Translations under genes and position numbers: made by a program | Source of the DNA: Microbaculum sp051390635 | Lineage (GTDB): Bacteria; Pseudomonadota; Alphaproteobacteria; Rhizobiales; Tepidamorphaceae | DNA length: 64,000 nt | Assembly: GCF_051390635.1 (NCBI RefSeq) | Contig: NZ_JBPODT010000003.1 | Location: 784,302-848,301, forward strand | Direction of reading: 5' to 3' | In this document: positions 26,443-35,098 of the stretch, in pieces | How the letters are laid out: each line of letters begins with the position of its first letter | Position numbering within the stretch: position 1 is the stretch's first letter | Notes under the pieces: model-generated | The model's database searches: none | The model's input: only the letters and a program-made list of their open reading frames with translations | Told to the model about the DNA's origin: nothing

Positions 26443-27816
26443 TTGGACAACTCTGATACCGAGAATACGGCCTTTAAGGGCTTCGGTTCCGACTGGAAGC
26501 CGTCCAATCTGACGCCTGGCGAGGCCCAGCAGGCCACCTCCTGGGTGGAGGCCCGCATCAACAAGCGTTCGATGCTTACCAAGAAGGATCGCGTCGAGGA
26601 CATCCGCGACGCCATGTGGCAGCTCGAGAAGGACGGCGAGATCCTCGTCCACCGTGTCGACGAACGGCACGACCCGGTCATGGCCAAGACGCTGTACGGC
26701 TGGGACAAGAAGATTCCGACCAACAATCTCTGGCACCACAAGTCGTGCGGCCAGTGCGGCAACATCCCCGGCTATCCGTCGAGCGTGATGTGGCTCATGA
26801 ACGAGTTGGATATCAACTATCTCGACGAGACCGATCAGACCTCGTGCACGGCCTGGAACTATCACGGCTCCGGCATCGGCAACGTGGTCAGCCTCGCCGC
26901 GGTCTTCCTGCGCAATTTCCACCAGGCCTATGTCTCGGCGAAGGCGCAGGGCCTGGACATGGGGACTTACTACCCGCTGGTCCATTGCGGCACCTCCTTC
27001 GGCAACTACAAGGAGATGCGCATCTTCCTCATGCAATCCGCGGAGCTGCGCGAGGAGGTGAAGAAGATCCTCGGCAAGCTCGGCCGACTGATCGACGGCA
27101 AGCTCCTGATCCCCGAGGAAGTCGTCCACTACTCCGAGTGGCTGCACGTGATGCGCCACCGCCTGCAGGAACGTCAGAAGATCGACGTGTCGAGTGTCCG
27201 CGCGACGATCCATCCCGCCTGCCACGTCTACAAGATGGTGCCGGAGGACGTGATCTACGACGACACCGTGCTGAACGGCGACCGCGTTGCTGTCTCCACC
27301 GGTCTGATGGAGACGCTCGGCGCCGAGGTCGTCGACTATTCGACCTGGTACGACTGCTGCGGCTTCGGCTTCCGCCACATCATCGGCGAGCGCGAGTTCA
27401 CCCGCTCCTTCGCCATCGACCGCAAGATCAAGGTAGCGGTCGAGGAAGCCCGCGCCGACGTGATGATCGGCCACGACACCGGCTGCATTACTACGCTCGA
27501 CAAGAACCAGTGGATCGGCAAGGCGGTCGACAAGGTCTACGCCCTGCCGATCATGGCGGACTGCCAGTTCGCCGCGCTGGCGCTTGGCGCCCACCCCTAC
27601 AAGCTCGCCCAGCTGCACTGGCACGCCTCGCCCTTCGAGCAGCTGCTGGAGAAGATCGGCATCGACTGGGAGAAGGCCAAGGTCGAGTTCGAAAGCTACC
27701 TGGAAGAGGTCAAGGCCGGCAGGATCGAGACGCTGTACGATCCCAAGCGCGCCATCACCTCCGGTCCGGGCTACGTCAATCCGAAGGTACTCGCCGCTTC
27801 GGGAGGAGATGAATGA
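26443..27816 (+). CDS. shdrB1: sHdr complex subunit B1
   Basis: 457 aa HdrB-type protein, longer than sHdrB2. Cysteine-rich stretches SCGQCGN, TSCTAWNYHG, HPACHVYK and YDCCGFGFRH correspond to the CCG domains that bind the non-cubane [4Fe-4S] clusters of HdrB, with the first domain variant (no CCG in the N-terminal half). Start is TTG at 26443 with a perfect AGGAGGAG ribosome site seven bases upstream. Four-base overlap with shdrA. Part of the proposed catalytic site for oxidation of persulfide to sulfite. Confidence 0.92.
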   Translation: MDNSDTENTAFKGFGSDWKPSNLTPGEAQQATSWVEARINKRSMLTKKDRVEDIRDAMWQLEKDGEILVHRVDERHDPVMAKTLYGWDKKIPTNNLWHHKSCGQCGNIPGYPSSVMWLMNELDINYLDETDQTSCTAWNYHGSGIGNVVSLAAVFLRNFHQAYVSAKAQGLDMGTYYPLVHCGTSFGNYKEMRIFLMQSAELREEVKKILGKLGRLIDGKLLIPEEVVHYSEWLHVMRHRLQERQKIDVSSVRATIHPACHVYKMVPEDVIYDDTVLNGDRVAVSTGLMETLGAEVVDYSTWYDCCGFGFRHIIGEREFTRSFAIDRKIKVAVEEARADVMIGHDTGCITTLDKNQWIGKAVDKVYALPIMADCQFAALALGAHPYKLAQLHWHASPFEQLLEKIGIDWEKAKVEFESYLEEVKAGRIETLYDPKRAITSGPGYVNPKVLAASGGDE

Positions 27817-28865
27817 GTAAGCCAGTTCTTATCGTCGGCGGTGGTCCCGCCGGTCTGTCCGCGGCCCAGTCCCTGGCCGCGGCCGGGCAGTCGGCGGTGA
27901 TTGTCGACAAGGCCGACCGCCTCGGCGGCTCCCCGATCCTGTCGGGATACGCCAAGCTCGTCCCCTCGGGACAATGGGCCAAGGACGCCATCGGCGGCAT
28001 GGTCTCCCGCGTCGAAGACGACAGCAGCGTCACTGTTCATCTCAACACGACGGTGAAGAGTTTCGCCGGAGAGCCCGGCGACTTCACCGCGACGCTGTCC
28101 GACGGCACCGAGGTGAAGGCGAGCGCGACGATCCTGACCACCGGCTTCACCCATTTCGACTCCGTCAATAAGCCGGAATGGGGCTTCGGCACCTATCCCG
28201 ACGTGGTGACGACGACCCAGGTCGAGCAGATGATCTCGTCCGGCAAGGGCGTGCGTTGCCCCTCCGATGGCCGCAAGCCCGATCGCGTCGCGATCCTGCT
28301 CTGCGTCGGCTCGCGCGATCGCCAGATCGGCCGCGAGTGGTGCTCGAAGATCTGCTGCACGGTGTCCTCCAACCTCGCCATGGAGATCCGCGAGGAGCTG
28401 CCGCAGTGCAACGTCTACATCTACTACATGGATATCCGCACCTTCGGCCTCTACGAGGACCTCTACTACTGGCAGAGCCAGGAGGAGCATAAGGTCAAGT
28501 ACATCAAGGCGCGCATCGCCGAGGTGACGTCGGACGGCAAGCGGCTGATCGTCAAGGGCGAGGACACCCTGGTCAAACGCCCGATCACCATTCCCTTCGA
28601 CATGGTGGTGCACGCCATCGGCATGGACCCGAACGTCGACAACATGACGCTGTCGGCCATCTTCGACGTCAAGCTGGAGAAGCACGGCCACATCGAGAAG
28701 GCCTCGACCTATTCGTCGATGTCGCACACCTCGCGTCCCGGCGTCTTCGTCGCCGGCGCCGCGACGGGACCGGAGACGATCGACGACTCCATTGCCCAGG
28801 GTCAGTCGGCCGCGATGGCGGCGCTGACGCTTGCGCGCACGCCCGTGCGCGAGGCTGCCGAGTAA
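27813..28865 (+). CDS. shdrA: sHdr complex flavoprotein subunit A
   Basis: 350 aa HdrA-like flavoprotein, much shorter than methanogen HdrA because ferredoxin domains are missing. FAD fold VLIVGGGPAGLSAA (5-18), C-terminal FAD contact PGVFVAGAATGPETI, and a cluster-binding stretch C164-VGSRDRQIGREW-C177-SKI-C181-C182 that corresponds to the atypical [4Fe-4S] site of HdrA. It is the electron hub of the complex, possibly reducing NAD+. Overlaps both neighbours (shdrB1 by 4 bp; hyp by 1 bp). Confidence 0.93.
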   Translation: MSKPVLIVGGGPAGLSAAQSLAAAGQSAVIVDKADRLGGSPILSGYAKLVPSGQWAKDAIGGMVSRVEDDSSVTVHLNTTVKSFAGEPGDFTATLSDGTEVKASATILTTGFTHFDSVNKPEWGFGTYPDVVTTTQVEQMISSGKGVRCPSDGRKPDRVAILLCVGSRDRQIGREWCSKICCTVSSNLAMEIREELPQCNVYIYYMDIRTFGLYEDLYYWQSQEEHKVKYIKARIAEVTSDGKRLIVKGEDTLVKRPITIPFDMVVHAIGMDPNVDNMTLSAIFDVKLEKHGHIEKASTYSSMSHTSRPGVFVAGAATGPETIDDSIAQGQSAAMAALTLARTPVREAAE

Positions 28866-29737
28866 TGTGGCCGATCGGCGCAGTCAGGCCCAAGGCCCCG
28901 GCGCCGTCAGGACCGGTTCTCGACCTGTCGGGGCCAGTGCTCCGGCGCGCGTTCGAGCATCTGGCCGAGTCCGCCGAGGACACCGGCGGCGTCGAGCGCT
29001 ATGTCGGCGCGTTGGCGCTGAAGGCCTCGCTTTTCGAGGAAGTGCTCGGCAAGGGCAAGGTCGCGGAGCTGGCCGAGCCGGAGTTCTACGATCTCGCCGC
29101 CTTCATAACCCCGGCCCGCCGACGTATCGGCGCCTGGCTCGGAAAGCACGGCTTTGTCGATATGCGCCGGCGGCTGGAAGCGTTGCTAGAGGGCTGGTCC
29201 GACGTCTCCACGACGGACGATCGCATGGCCGCGTTCATCAAGGGGTTCCCGGCCGATCGCGAGCATCGCTGGGTCCGCGATCTTGCCGCCGAGGTGCTGC
29301 ATTTCACCGCGCCGGAACGCTATCCGCTGATGACGCGCTGGATGTGGGACGCCCGCGTCAACACCGGGGTCCTGCGCGAGATCTGGTTCTCCAACGACGG
29401 CCGCGAGGCCGGCAATATTGACGTTGCCGACGATTTCGCGACGTTCCGGGTGCTGCGCGAGGAACTGGAAGGCTTCCTGCACGAAAACGGCGTGTTCCGC
29501 GAGTTGCCGTTCTACATGGACCTGCTCTGCGCGCACGTCTACGCGGACTACATAAACGATAAGGGCAGTCAGTTTCTGCGGGCCGATTTCTGTGGCAGCG
29601 CCAAGACGGATGCCATGGCGCACACGCGCCGCCTGCTCGGCCTCGATGCTGTCGATACCGAGTCTGGCCGCACCCGCCTGAAACTGATCGACGGTGAAGC
29701 CTACGTGCTGGGCGAGCCGCGCCGGCTGACAAGCTGA
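28865..29737 (+). CDS. sHdr-associated hypothetical protein (hyp)
   Basis: 290 aa soluble protein with no recognised domain, always found between hdrA and hdrC2 in sHdr operons (hdrC1B1AhypC2B2), as it is here. Mostly helical; conserved-looking motifs MTRWMWDARVNTGVLREIWF and LLCAHVYADYINDKGSQFLRADF. Cysteines are few, so it is unlikely to bind a cluster. Its ATG overlaps the shdrA stop (TAATG), pointing to stoichiometric production with the complex; a structural or assembly role is likely. Confidence 0.85.
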   Translation: MWPIGAVRPKAPAPSGPVLDLSGPVLRRAFEHLAESAEDTGGVERYVGALALKASLFEEVLGKGKVAELAEPEFYDLAAFITPARRRIGAWLGKHGFVDMRRRLEALLEGWSDVSTTDDRMAAFIKGFPADREHRWVRDLAAEVLHFTAPERYPLMTRWMWDARVNTGVLREIWFSNDGREAGNIDVADDFATFRVLREELEGFLHENGVFRELPFYMDLLCAHVYADYINDKGSQFLRADFCGSAKTDAMAHTRRLLGLDAVDTESGRTRLKLIDGEAYVLGEPRRLTS

Positions 29738-29747
29738 GGAAACGCTA

Positions 29748-30494
29748 ATGCCGATCCATGAGAAGTCACTGATCCGGCCGGAGAACCTGGTCACCCACGA
29801 ACATCTGGAGCTCGATGGTATCGACGTATCCGGTCATTGGTCGACCTTCATCGAAAGCCGCGAGATCACCGACTACAACGAACAGATGCAGGACGAGATC
29901 GCCGCGCTTCCCGGCGGCGAGTTTATCCATCGCTGCTGGCAGTGTGGCTCCTGCACCAACGCCTGCACCGTCAACGCCCTCAACCCGGACTTCAACCCGC
30001 GCTACTGGATCTATCTGATCCGCATGGGTTTCGAGGACGAGCTGGTGCGCGACAAGGACATCATCTGGCAGTGCGTGTCCTGCAACAAATGTACCTATGC
30101 CTGCCCCCGCGACGTCTTCCCGGAAGGGGTCATGAAGGCGACCTCGCACTGGCTGGAGCTCAAGGGCTACACCAAGAAGTCGCCGGCGATGGTGTTCGAC
30201 GAGGAGTTTTCCTCGCAGGTCTTCGCCACCGGCAAGATCGAGGACGGCAAGGTGCTGCGGCGGTTCTTCGCGCGCACCGGTCAGTCCCTGTTCCAGGACT
30301 GGCTCATCGCCCTGGTTCGCGGCCTGCTGACGCAACTGCCGGTCAGCCTGCTGATGAAGATGGGACTTGCCTCCGTGTTCCATCCGCGTACCCGCAACTG
30401 GGACGCGGCGAGCGCGGCGATCGCCGAATATGTCACCGAGCGCAAGGAAGCTGACCGGCGTGCACTTGGACTCGATACTCAGGGAGCGGAATGA
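29748..30494 (+). CDS. shdrC2: sHdr complex subunit C2
   Basis: 248 aa paralogue of sHdrC1 with two [4Fe-4S] sites: C63-X2-C66-X2-C69-X3-C73 (followed by T instead of P) and C109-X2-C112-X2-C115-X3-C119-P. The C-terminal half has a mildly hydrophobic amphipathic region (DWLIALVRGLLTQLPVSLLMKMGL) that could associate with the membrane or with sHdrB2. Overlaps shdrB2 by 4 bp. No acidic tail, unlike sHdrC1, so the two C subunits should occupy distinct places in the complex. Confidence 0.92.
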   Translation: MPIHEKSLIRPENLVTHEHLELDGIDVSGHWSTFIESREITDYNEQMQDEIAALPGGEFIHRCWQCGSCTNACTVNALNPDFNPRYWIYLIRMGFEDELVRDKDIIWQCVSCNKCTYACPRDVFPEGVMKATSHWLELKGYTKKSPAMVFDEEFSSQVFATGKIEDGKVLRRFFARTGQSLFQDWLIALVRGLLTQLPVSLLMKMGLASVFHPRTRNWDAASAAIAEYVTERKEADRRALGLDTQGAE

Positions 30495-31417
30495 TGACTG
30501 GCAAGCACAAGAAGGTCGCCTACTACCCGGGCTGCGCGCTCGAGGGCACCGGGCACGCCTACAACCGCTCCACCAAGGCGGTCGGCAAGGCGCTGGATCT
30601 CGATCTGGTCGAGCTGAAGAACTGGAACTGCTGCGGCGCGATGGAGGTCAAGAACATCGATCCCAAGCTGCAGACCTATCTGTCGGCGCGCAATCTCACG
30701 ATCGCCGAGGACATGGGCTTCGATACCGTGATGGCGCCCTGCAACGGCTGCTATCACAATCTCAAGAAGGCCGAGTACGACCTGGCGAACGACGAAGGCT
30801 CGCGCGAGGTGACGCATCGCCTGTCGTCGAAGGCGGGCCACAAGACCTACGAGGCCGGCAAGGTCGAGACGATCCATGCTCTCGACTGGATCAAGGACTC
30901 GATCGGCGAAGAGGGCATCAAGGCGCGGGTGAAGAACTCGCTGAAGGGCCTGAAGGTCGCCAACTACTATGGCTGCATGTATACGCGCCCCCGGCACATC
31001 TTCCCCGAGAAGGACAAGGGGCCGGGCTCGGAATCGACGTTGCAGCCGCACTTCATGGACGACATTCTCGCTGCCGCGGGCGCCGAGAACGTCAACTATC
31101 CGCTGAAGACGGCCTGCTGCGGCGGTGCCCATACGCTGTCGGATTCCGACACCTCGACAAAGCTGGTGCTCAACCTGCTGACCACGGCCGAGGCATGCGG
31201 CGCCGATGTGATCGCCACCGAATGCCCGACCTGCCATACGGGTCTGGAGATGCACCAGGTCCGCGCCGAGAAGGTGCTCGGCCGCAAAACCAGTGTGAAG
31301 ATCCTCTACTTCACCCAGCTTCTGGGCATCGCGCTGGGCCTGTCGCAGCGCCAGGTCGGCGTGCAGGAGAATCTCTCCAACGCCACCGATCTGTTGCACG
31401 AGAAAGGGCTGGTCTGA
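30491..31417 (+). CDS. shdrB2: sHdr complex subunit B2
   Basis: 308 aa HdrB-type subunit with two complete CCG domains: PGCALEG...NWNCCGAM...CNGCYHN in the N-terminal half and NYYGCMY...ACCGGAHTLSD...ECPTCHTGLE in the C-terminal half; these bind the non-cubane clusters that cleave disulfides in HdrB. Considered the main catalytic subunit for the LbpA-bound substrate. Start ATGATG at 30491 overlaps the shdrC2 stop; its own stop overlaps the next gene's start. Confidence 0.93.
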   Translation: MMTGKHKKVAYYPGCALEGTGHAYNRSTKAVGKALDLDLVELKNWNCCGAMEVKNIDPKLQTYLSARNLTIAEDMGFDTVMAPCNGCYHNLKKAEYDLANDEGSREVTHRLSSKAGHKTYEAGKVETIHALDWIKDSIGEEGIKARVKNSLKGLKVANYYGCMYTRPRHIFPEKDKGPGSESTLQPHFMDDILAAAGAENVNYPLKTACCGGAHTLSDSDTSTKLVLNLLTTAEACGADVIATECPTCHTGLEMHQVRAEKVLGRKTSVKILYFTQLLGIALGLSQRQVGVQENLSNATDLLHEKGLV

Positions 31418-31890
31418 TGGAACACACCGCTCCGCCGACCTTCGACGCCATGTCGGAGCGCGTTGACTGGTTCGTCGAGGCGCCGGACGCGATATTGGCC
31501 ACCGACGCGCTGGACCTCGCCGATGAACTGCTGGTGATCGGCGAAGCGGTTCTCGTACGCTGGCTGGTCGCGCACGACCGCGAGCCGACCGACGGTCAGG
31601 TCGAGGGATTCCGGCTGTTGGCGCTGCACCGTCAGGCGGCGAAGGGCGATCCGAGCTTCAACGCCTGCCGGGAGTCCTGCCGCGAACTCGTCTATCACCG
31701 CAATCTCGTCCACGACGATCCCTCTGCGGAGGATGTCGTTCGAAATCTGCGTTTCGGTGCTATGGTGGCGCGCCACCTGGTATTATTTGTTGGTGGCAAG
31801 CTGGATAATTCCGGGCTCGGCGAGTTCTGCTGCTCGTCGCGGCCCTTGCGTCAAGATGAAACGGCGCAGGGCGGCGCCCGGCACTTATGA
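31417..31890 (+). CDS. Cysteine-containing protein of unknown function between shdrB2 and lbpA
   Basis: 157 aa mostly helical protein; ATG 31417 overlaps the shdrB2 stop (TGATG), so it is translated with the complex. Two cysteine pairs, C84-X3-C88 (NACRESCRE) and C138-C139 (FCCSSRP), could bind metal or carry sulfur. The helical stretch RELVYHRNLVHDDPSAEDVV recalls HEPN-like four-helix proteins but no active RX4-6H motif is clear. I do not recognise the family; location directly before lbpA suggests a role in LbpA loading or sHdr assembly. Confidence 0.65.
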   Translation: MEHTAPPTFDAMSERVDWFVEAPDAILATDALDLADELLVIGEAVLVRWLVAHDREPTDGQVEGFRLLALHRQAAKGDPSFNACRESCRELVYHRNLVHDDPSAEDVVRNLRFGAMVARHLVLFVGGKLDNSGLGEFCCSSRPLRQDETAQGGARHL

Positions 31891-31906
31891 ACTCAAGGAG
31901 CGACTA

Positions 31907-32344
31907 ATGGCTACTGTACGCGGCTGCGACCTTCCCGACGATCTGCTCTACGACGTCGACAACAACATCTGGTACCGCGACAATGGCGACGGCACGCTGA
32001 CGCTCGGCATGACCGCCGTCGCTTCGGCGATGGCCGGTGAGCTCGTCGCCTTCACGCCCAAGAAGGCGGGGCGTTCGGTGAAGGCCGGCAAGTCCTGCGC
32101 TACCATCGAGTCGGGCAAGTGGGTCGGACCCGCCAAGGTCGCTTTCGATGCGGATGTGATCGAGGTCAATGAAGATCTCAGCGCCAACCCCAAGATGGCC
32201 AATGCCGATCCGTACGGCGGCGGCTGGCTGGTCAAGATCAAGCCGAGTGATCCCGACGCCGCGGGCGGCCTGACGCCCGGCAGCGCCGTGGCAGGTCCCT
32301 ACGAAGCCAAGATGGCGGCCGACGAATTCGCCGGTTGCGCCTAG
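31907..32344 (+). CDS. lbpA: Lipoate-binding protein LbpA
   Basis: 145 aa GcvH-like lipoyl-carrier protein specific for the sHdr pathway. The lipoylation site is K71 in ATIESGKWVGPAK, where ESGKW replaces the ESVK of glycine-cleavage GcvH. Two further cysteines (C7, C64) flank the domain. ATG 31907 is preceded by AAGGAGCG. It is thought to hold the sulfur substrate on its lipoyl arm and present it to the sHdr complex. Adjacent genes for the ligase, the complex and DsrE3A/TusA make the assignment secure. Confidence 0.93.
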   Translation: MATVRGCDLPDDLLYDVDNNIWYRDNGDGTLTLGMTAVASAMAGELVAFTPKKAGRSVKAGKSCATIESGKWVGPAKVAFDADVIEVNEDLSANPKMANADPYGGGWLVKIKPSDPDAAGGLTPGSAVAGPYEAKMAADEFAGCA

Positions 32345-32359
32345 ACCCTAGGATGCGGT

Positions 32360-32385
32360 CGGGCAGGGGATCGTCTCCGTGCCCG
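32360..32385 (+). other. Intercistronic hairpin after lbpA
   Basis: CGGGCA (32360-32365) pairs with TGCCCG (32380-32385), continued inwards by GGGGA/TCTCC with one wobble and one bulge around a small loop. It lies in the 76-bp gap between lbpA and dsrE3A. No T-run follows; probably an RNA-processing or stabilising structure that raises LbpA levels. Confidence 0.4.
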
Positions 32386-32420
32386 GCTCGTAAGGCGACA
32401 ACAGACAGGAGGACGGCATC

Positions 32421-32933
32421 GTGAGCACGCAAACCGCAGGTGCCGATTTGGCAAATAACAAGAGCATGTCGATCATCGTGACCAAAGGGTCGCTCGACTG
32501 GGCCTACCCGCCGTTCATTCTGGCGACGACGGCCGCGGCGATGGGTCTGAACGTGACGATGTTCTTCACCTTCTACGGCCTCGCCCTTCTGAAGAAGAAG
32601 CTCAACCTCGGCGTGACGCCGCTGGGCAATCCGGCGATGGAGATGCCGATGATGGGCATGCATATCGGCATGCCGAACATCGCCTCGGCCATTCCTGGCG
32701 TCGACGCGGCGGCGACCGTGATGATGAAGAATCTCATCAAGAAGAAGGGCGTCGCCTCGATCGAGGAGCTTCGCGAGATGGCCCTCGAGGCCGACGTCAA
32801 CATGATCGCCTGTCAGATGACCATGGATCTGTTCGAGTACACCAAGGACGACATGATCGAAGGCCCGGTTCTCGGTGGCGCCGCCACCTATATCGAGACG
32901 GCGACCAAGAGCGACATCAACCTGTTCATCTGA
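32421..32933 (+). CDS. dsrE3A: DsrE3A sulfurtransferase
   Basis: 170 aa DsrE-family protein with the DsrE3A signatures SIIVTKGSLDWAYPPFILATTAAAMG (17-42), the Met-rich loop PAMEMPMMGMHIGMPN and the active-site cysteine C131 in NMIACQMTMDLFEY. It carries sulfane sulfur and exchanges it with TusA in the cytoplasm before delivery to sHdr/LbpA. Starts with GTG 32421 behind AGGAGG. Directly upstream of tusA, the usual pairing; the rhodanese gene often found with them is missing. Confidence 0.9.
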   Translation: MSTQTAGADLANNKSMSIIVTKGSLDWAYPPFILATTAAAMGLNVTMFFTFYGLALLKKKLNLGVTPLGNPAMEMPMMGMHIGMPNIASAIPGVDAAATVMMKNLIKKKGVASIEELREMALEADVNMIACQMTMDLFEYTKDDMIEGPVLGGAATYIETATKSDINLFI

Positions 32934-32971
32934 ACGACCGAGCAATCACTGTAGTATTCGGAGAAAAAAAC

Positions 32972-33199
32972 ATGGCCGACCAGGTCCTCGACGTCAAAGG
33001 TCTGAACTGCCCGCTTCCCATTCTGCGCGCCAAGAAGACGCTCAAGGACATGCCCTTGGGTGCGACCCTGGAGGTGATCGCAACCGATCCCGGTGCGGTG
33101 AAGGACTTCGAGGCCTTCTGCCGTACGACCGGCAACGAACTGTTGGATTCGAAGGAAGAGGGCGGCAGCTTCACCTTCGTCATCAAGCACACCGCGTGA
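32972..33199 (+). CDS. tusA: TusA sulfur-carrier protein
   Basis: 75 aa TusA/SirA-fold protein with the canonical GLNCPLPILRAKKTL motif (C13 in the CPxP box carries the persulfide). It relays sulfur between DsrE3A and downstream acceptors. Typical length; second motif region DPGAVKDFEAFCRTTGNELL conserved. Starts 38 bp after dsrE3A with an AGTATTCGGAG ribosome site. Confidence 0.93.
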   Translation: MADQVLDVKGLNCPLPILRAKKTLKDMPLGATLEVIATDPGAVKDFEAFCRTTGNELLDSKEEGGSFTFVIKHTA

Positions 33200-33227
33200 T
33201 CTCGGCGCCGGGACAGGGAACAGGGCC

Positions 33228-33623
33228 ATGACGCAACCGCTATACATCCTGCTTTGCTCCGGCGAGCATGAGAAGGTGCAGATGGCGGCTATGATGGCGT
33301 CCGTCGGAGCCGTTTCCGAGCGTCCCGTCGAGGTGTTCGTCTCGATGAACGCCATGTTCGCCTTCGAGAAGGGCGTGGACGCCGGCAAGCGCTACCAGGG
33401 TGGCGCGTTCTCTACGCTTTTGAAGGAGAAGAAGGCGCCCGACGCCGTCATGCTGTTTCAGCAGGGCAAGGATCTCGGCGATTTGAAGATGTGGGCCTGT
33501 TCCATGGCGCTCGACGTCAAGGGATGGGAGCTGGACCGGCTCGAGGACGGCCTGTTCGACGGCGCGCTCGGCCTGACCAAGTTCCTGTCGGACGCCGAAA
33601 ACGGCCAGTTCATTTCGTTGTAG
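33228..33623 (+). CDS. Second DsrE-like protein
   Basis: 131 aa DsrE/F-fold protein. C91 in MWACSMALDVKGWE aligns with the sulfur-bearing cysteine of DsrE3A, and the N-terminal LYILLCSGEHEKVQMAAMMAS is the usual first strand and nucleotide-like loop. It lies between two tusA-type genes and probably forms a second DsrE-TusA relay pair, possibly connected to the SQR-like enzyme downstream. Known groups DsrE3B/C are candidates; I cannot assign the subgroup. Confidence 0.8.
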   Translation: MTQPLYILLCSGEHEKVQMAAMMASVGAVSERPVEVFVSMNAMFAFEKGVDAGKRYQGGAFSTLLKEKKAPDAVMLFQQGKDLGDLKMWACSMALDVKGWELDRLEDGLFDGALGLTKFLSDAENGQFISL

Positions 33624-33645
33624 GGAAAGATAAAGGCTCGCCTGG

Positions 33646-33876
33646 ATGGCTCAGAGAACCAAGATCGACGCGCGCGGCGCTTTTTGTCCTGGCCCGCTTA
33701 TGGAGCTCATCGCGGCGCTGAAGCTGGTCGAGATCGGCGACGAGATCGAGGTCCTGTCGAGCGACAAGGGGTCCGCCGACGACATCCCTGAATGGGTCAA
33801 CAAGGTGAAGCACGAGATGGTCGGTATCAACAAGGAGGGCGACCACTGGTCGATCGTCGTGCGTAAGGCCAAGTAA
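33646..33876 (+). CDS. Second TusA-family protein (CPGP variant)
   Basis: 76 aa TusA fold with C14 in GAFCPGPLMELIAALK, i.e. CPGP in place of CPLP; the C-terminal DIPEWVNKVKHEMVGI matches the group of TusA-like proteins linked to SQR/DsrE genes. Likely a dedicated carrier for sulfur produced by the SQR-like enzyme 73 bp downstream. Separate from the canonical TusA at 32972 by sequence and context. Confidence 0.87.
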   Translation: MAQRTKIDARGAFCPGPLMELIAALKLVEIGDEIEVLSSDKGSADDIPEWVNKVKHEMVGINKEGDHWSIVVRKAK

Positions 33877-33948
33877 GCTTCGAAACGGCTCCACGGGATC
33901 GCGCCATCGGGGCGCGGCGGGAGGGATGCCGATTGGGGAGGGAAATCC

Positions 33949-35088
33949 ATGGCTAAGAAAATACTGATTGTCGGCGGGGGTCTCGCCGGCACGATTGTTG
34001 CCAACGGCCTGTGCCGACAGCTTCACGAGGAAATGTCCTCGGGCGCCGTCTCCATCACCATGCTGGGGACGTCCGACACCCACATGTACCAGCCGGGCCT
34101 CTTGTACATTCCGTTCGGCCGCATGCGCGAGGCAGAGCTGTTCCGCCCGCAACGCAAGGTGCTGAACCGCAAGGTTCCCTACTATATCGATCCGGCCAAG
34201 CACATCGACGTCGAGAACAAGGCGGTCACGACCGAGTCCGGCAAGACCTACGACTACGACTACCTGGTGATCGCGACCGGGTCGCGCATTCGTCCCGATA
34301 ACATTCCAGGCATGGTCGAAGGCGGCCACTGGTTCTACGATCTGGATGGCGCCCGCAAGCTGCGCGAAGCGCTCGACGACTTCCAGGGCGGCAAGATCGT
34401 CCTCAACGTCAACGTGCCGCACAAGTGCCCTGTGGCGCCGCTCGAAGTCACCTTCATGCTGAAGGACTTCCTCGAGTCAAAGGGCGTCCTCGACAAGAGC
34501 GAGATTACCTATACCTATCCGATCGGCCGGCTGCACACGCTGGAGCCCGTGGCCGCCTGGGCGGTGCCCGAGTTCGAGAAGCACGGGATCAAGTCGGAGA
34601 CCTTCTTCAATACCAAGGATGTCGATCCCGCCGCGAAGACGATCACGTCTGAAGAGGGCACGACGCTTCCCTACGACCTGCTCATCACCATACCGCCGCA
34701 CACCGGCCAGCAGGTCATCCTCGACTCCGATCTCGGCGCCGGCGGCTGGGTGCCCACCGAGCGCAATACGCTTCTGCGCGAAGGCTCCTCCGACGTCTTC
34801 ATTTGCGGCGACACCACCAACCTGCCGATCTCGAAAGCCGGCTCGACCGCGCATTTCGAGGCAGACACGATCATCGACAACCTGACCTCGCTCATCAAGG
34901 AAGGTCGCTGGGCGCGCCATTACGACGGCAAGGTCTTCTGCTTCGTCGAGACCGGCCTGAACACCGGAACCTATGTGTGGTTCAACTACACGACGCCTCC
35001 CAATCCAGGTCCGCCGTCGCAGATGATCCACTGGTTCAAGCTCGCCTATAACCGGCTTTATTGGCTGTCGGCCCGCGGCTTGCTGTGA
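33949..35088 (+). CDS. Sulfide:quinone reductase-like flavoprotein
   Basis: 379 aa FAD/NAD(P)-fold disulfide oxidoreductase of the SQR/flavocytochrome-c-dehydrogenase superfamily. FAD fold ILIVGGGLAGTIVANGL (5-21), second FAD contact DVFICGDTTNLP (282-293). Redox cysteine pair C160 (NVPHKCPVAPLE) and C331 (KVFCFVETG) matches the catalytic pair of SQR, and the C-terminal region ends with amphipathic helices (MIHWFKLAYNRLYWLSARGLL) that bind membrane. It should oxidise sulfide to sulfane sulfur and reduce quinone, feeding the TusA/DsrE carriers. Subtype uncertain. Confidence 0.83.
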   Translation: MAKKILIVGGGLAGTIVANGLCRQLHEEMSSGAVSITMLGTSDTHMYQPGLLYIPFGRMREAELFRPQRKVLNRKVPYYIDPAKHIDVENKAVTTESGKTYDYDYLVIATGSRIRPDNIPGMVEGGHWFYDLDGARKLREALDDFQGGKIVLNVNVPHKCPVAPLEVTFMLKDFLESKGVLDKSEITYTYPIGRLHTLEPVAAWAVPEFEKHGIKSETFFNTKDVDPAAKTITSEEGTTLPYDLLITIPPHTGQQVILDSDLGAGGWVPTERNTLLREGSSDVFICGDTTNLPISKAGSTAHFEADTIIDNLTSLIKEGRWARHYDGKVFCFVETGLNTGTYVWFNYTTPPNPGPPSQMIHWFKLAYNRLYWLSARGLL

Positions 35089-35098
35089 GGAGGCGACG

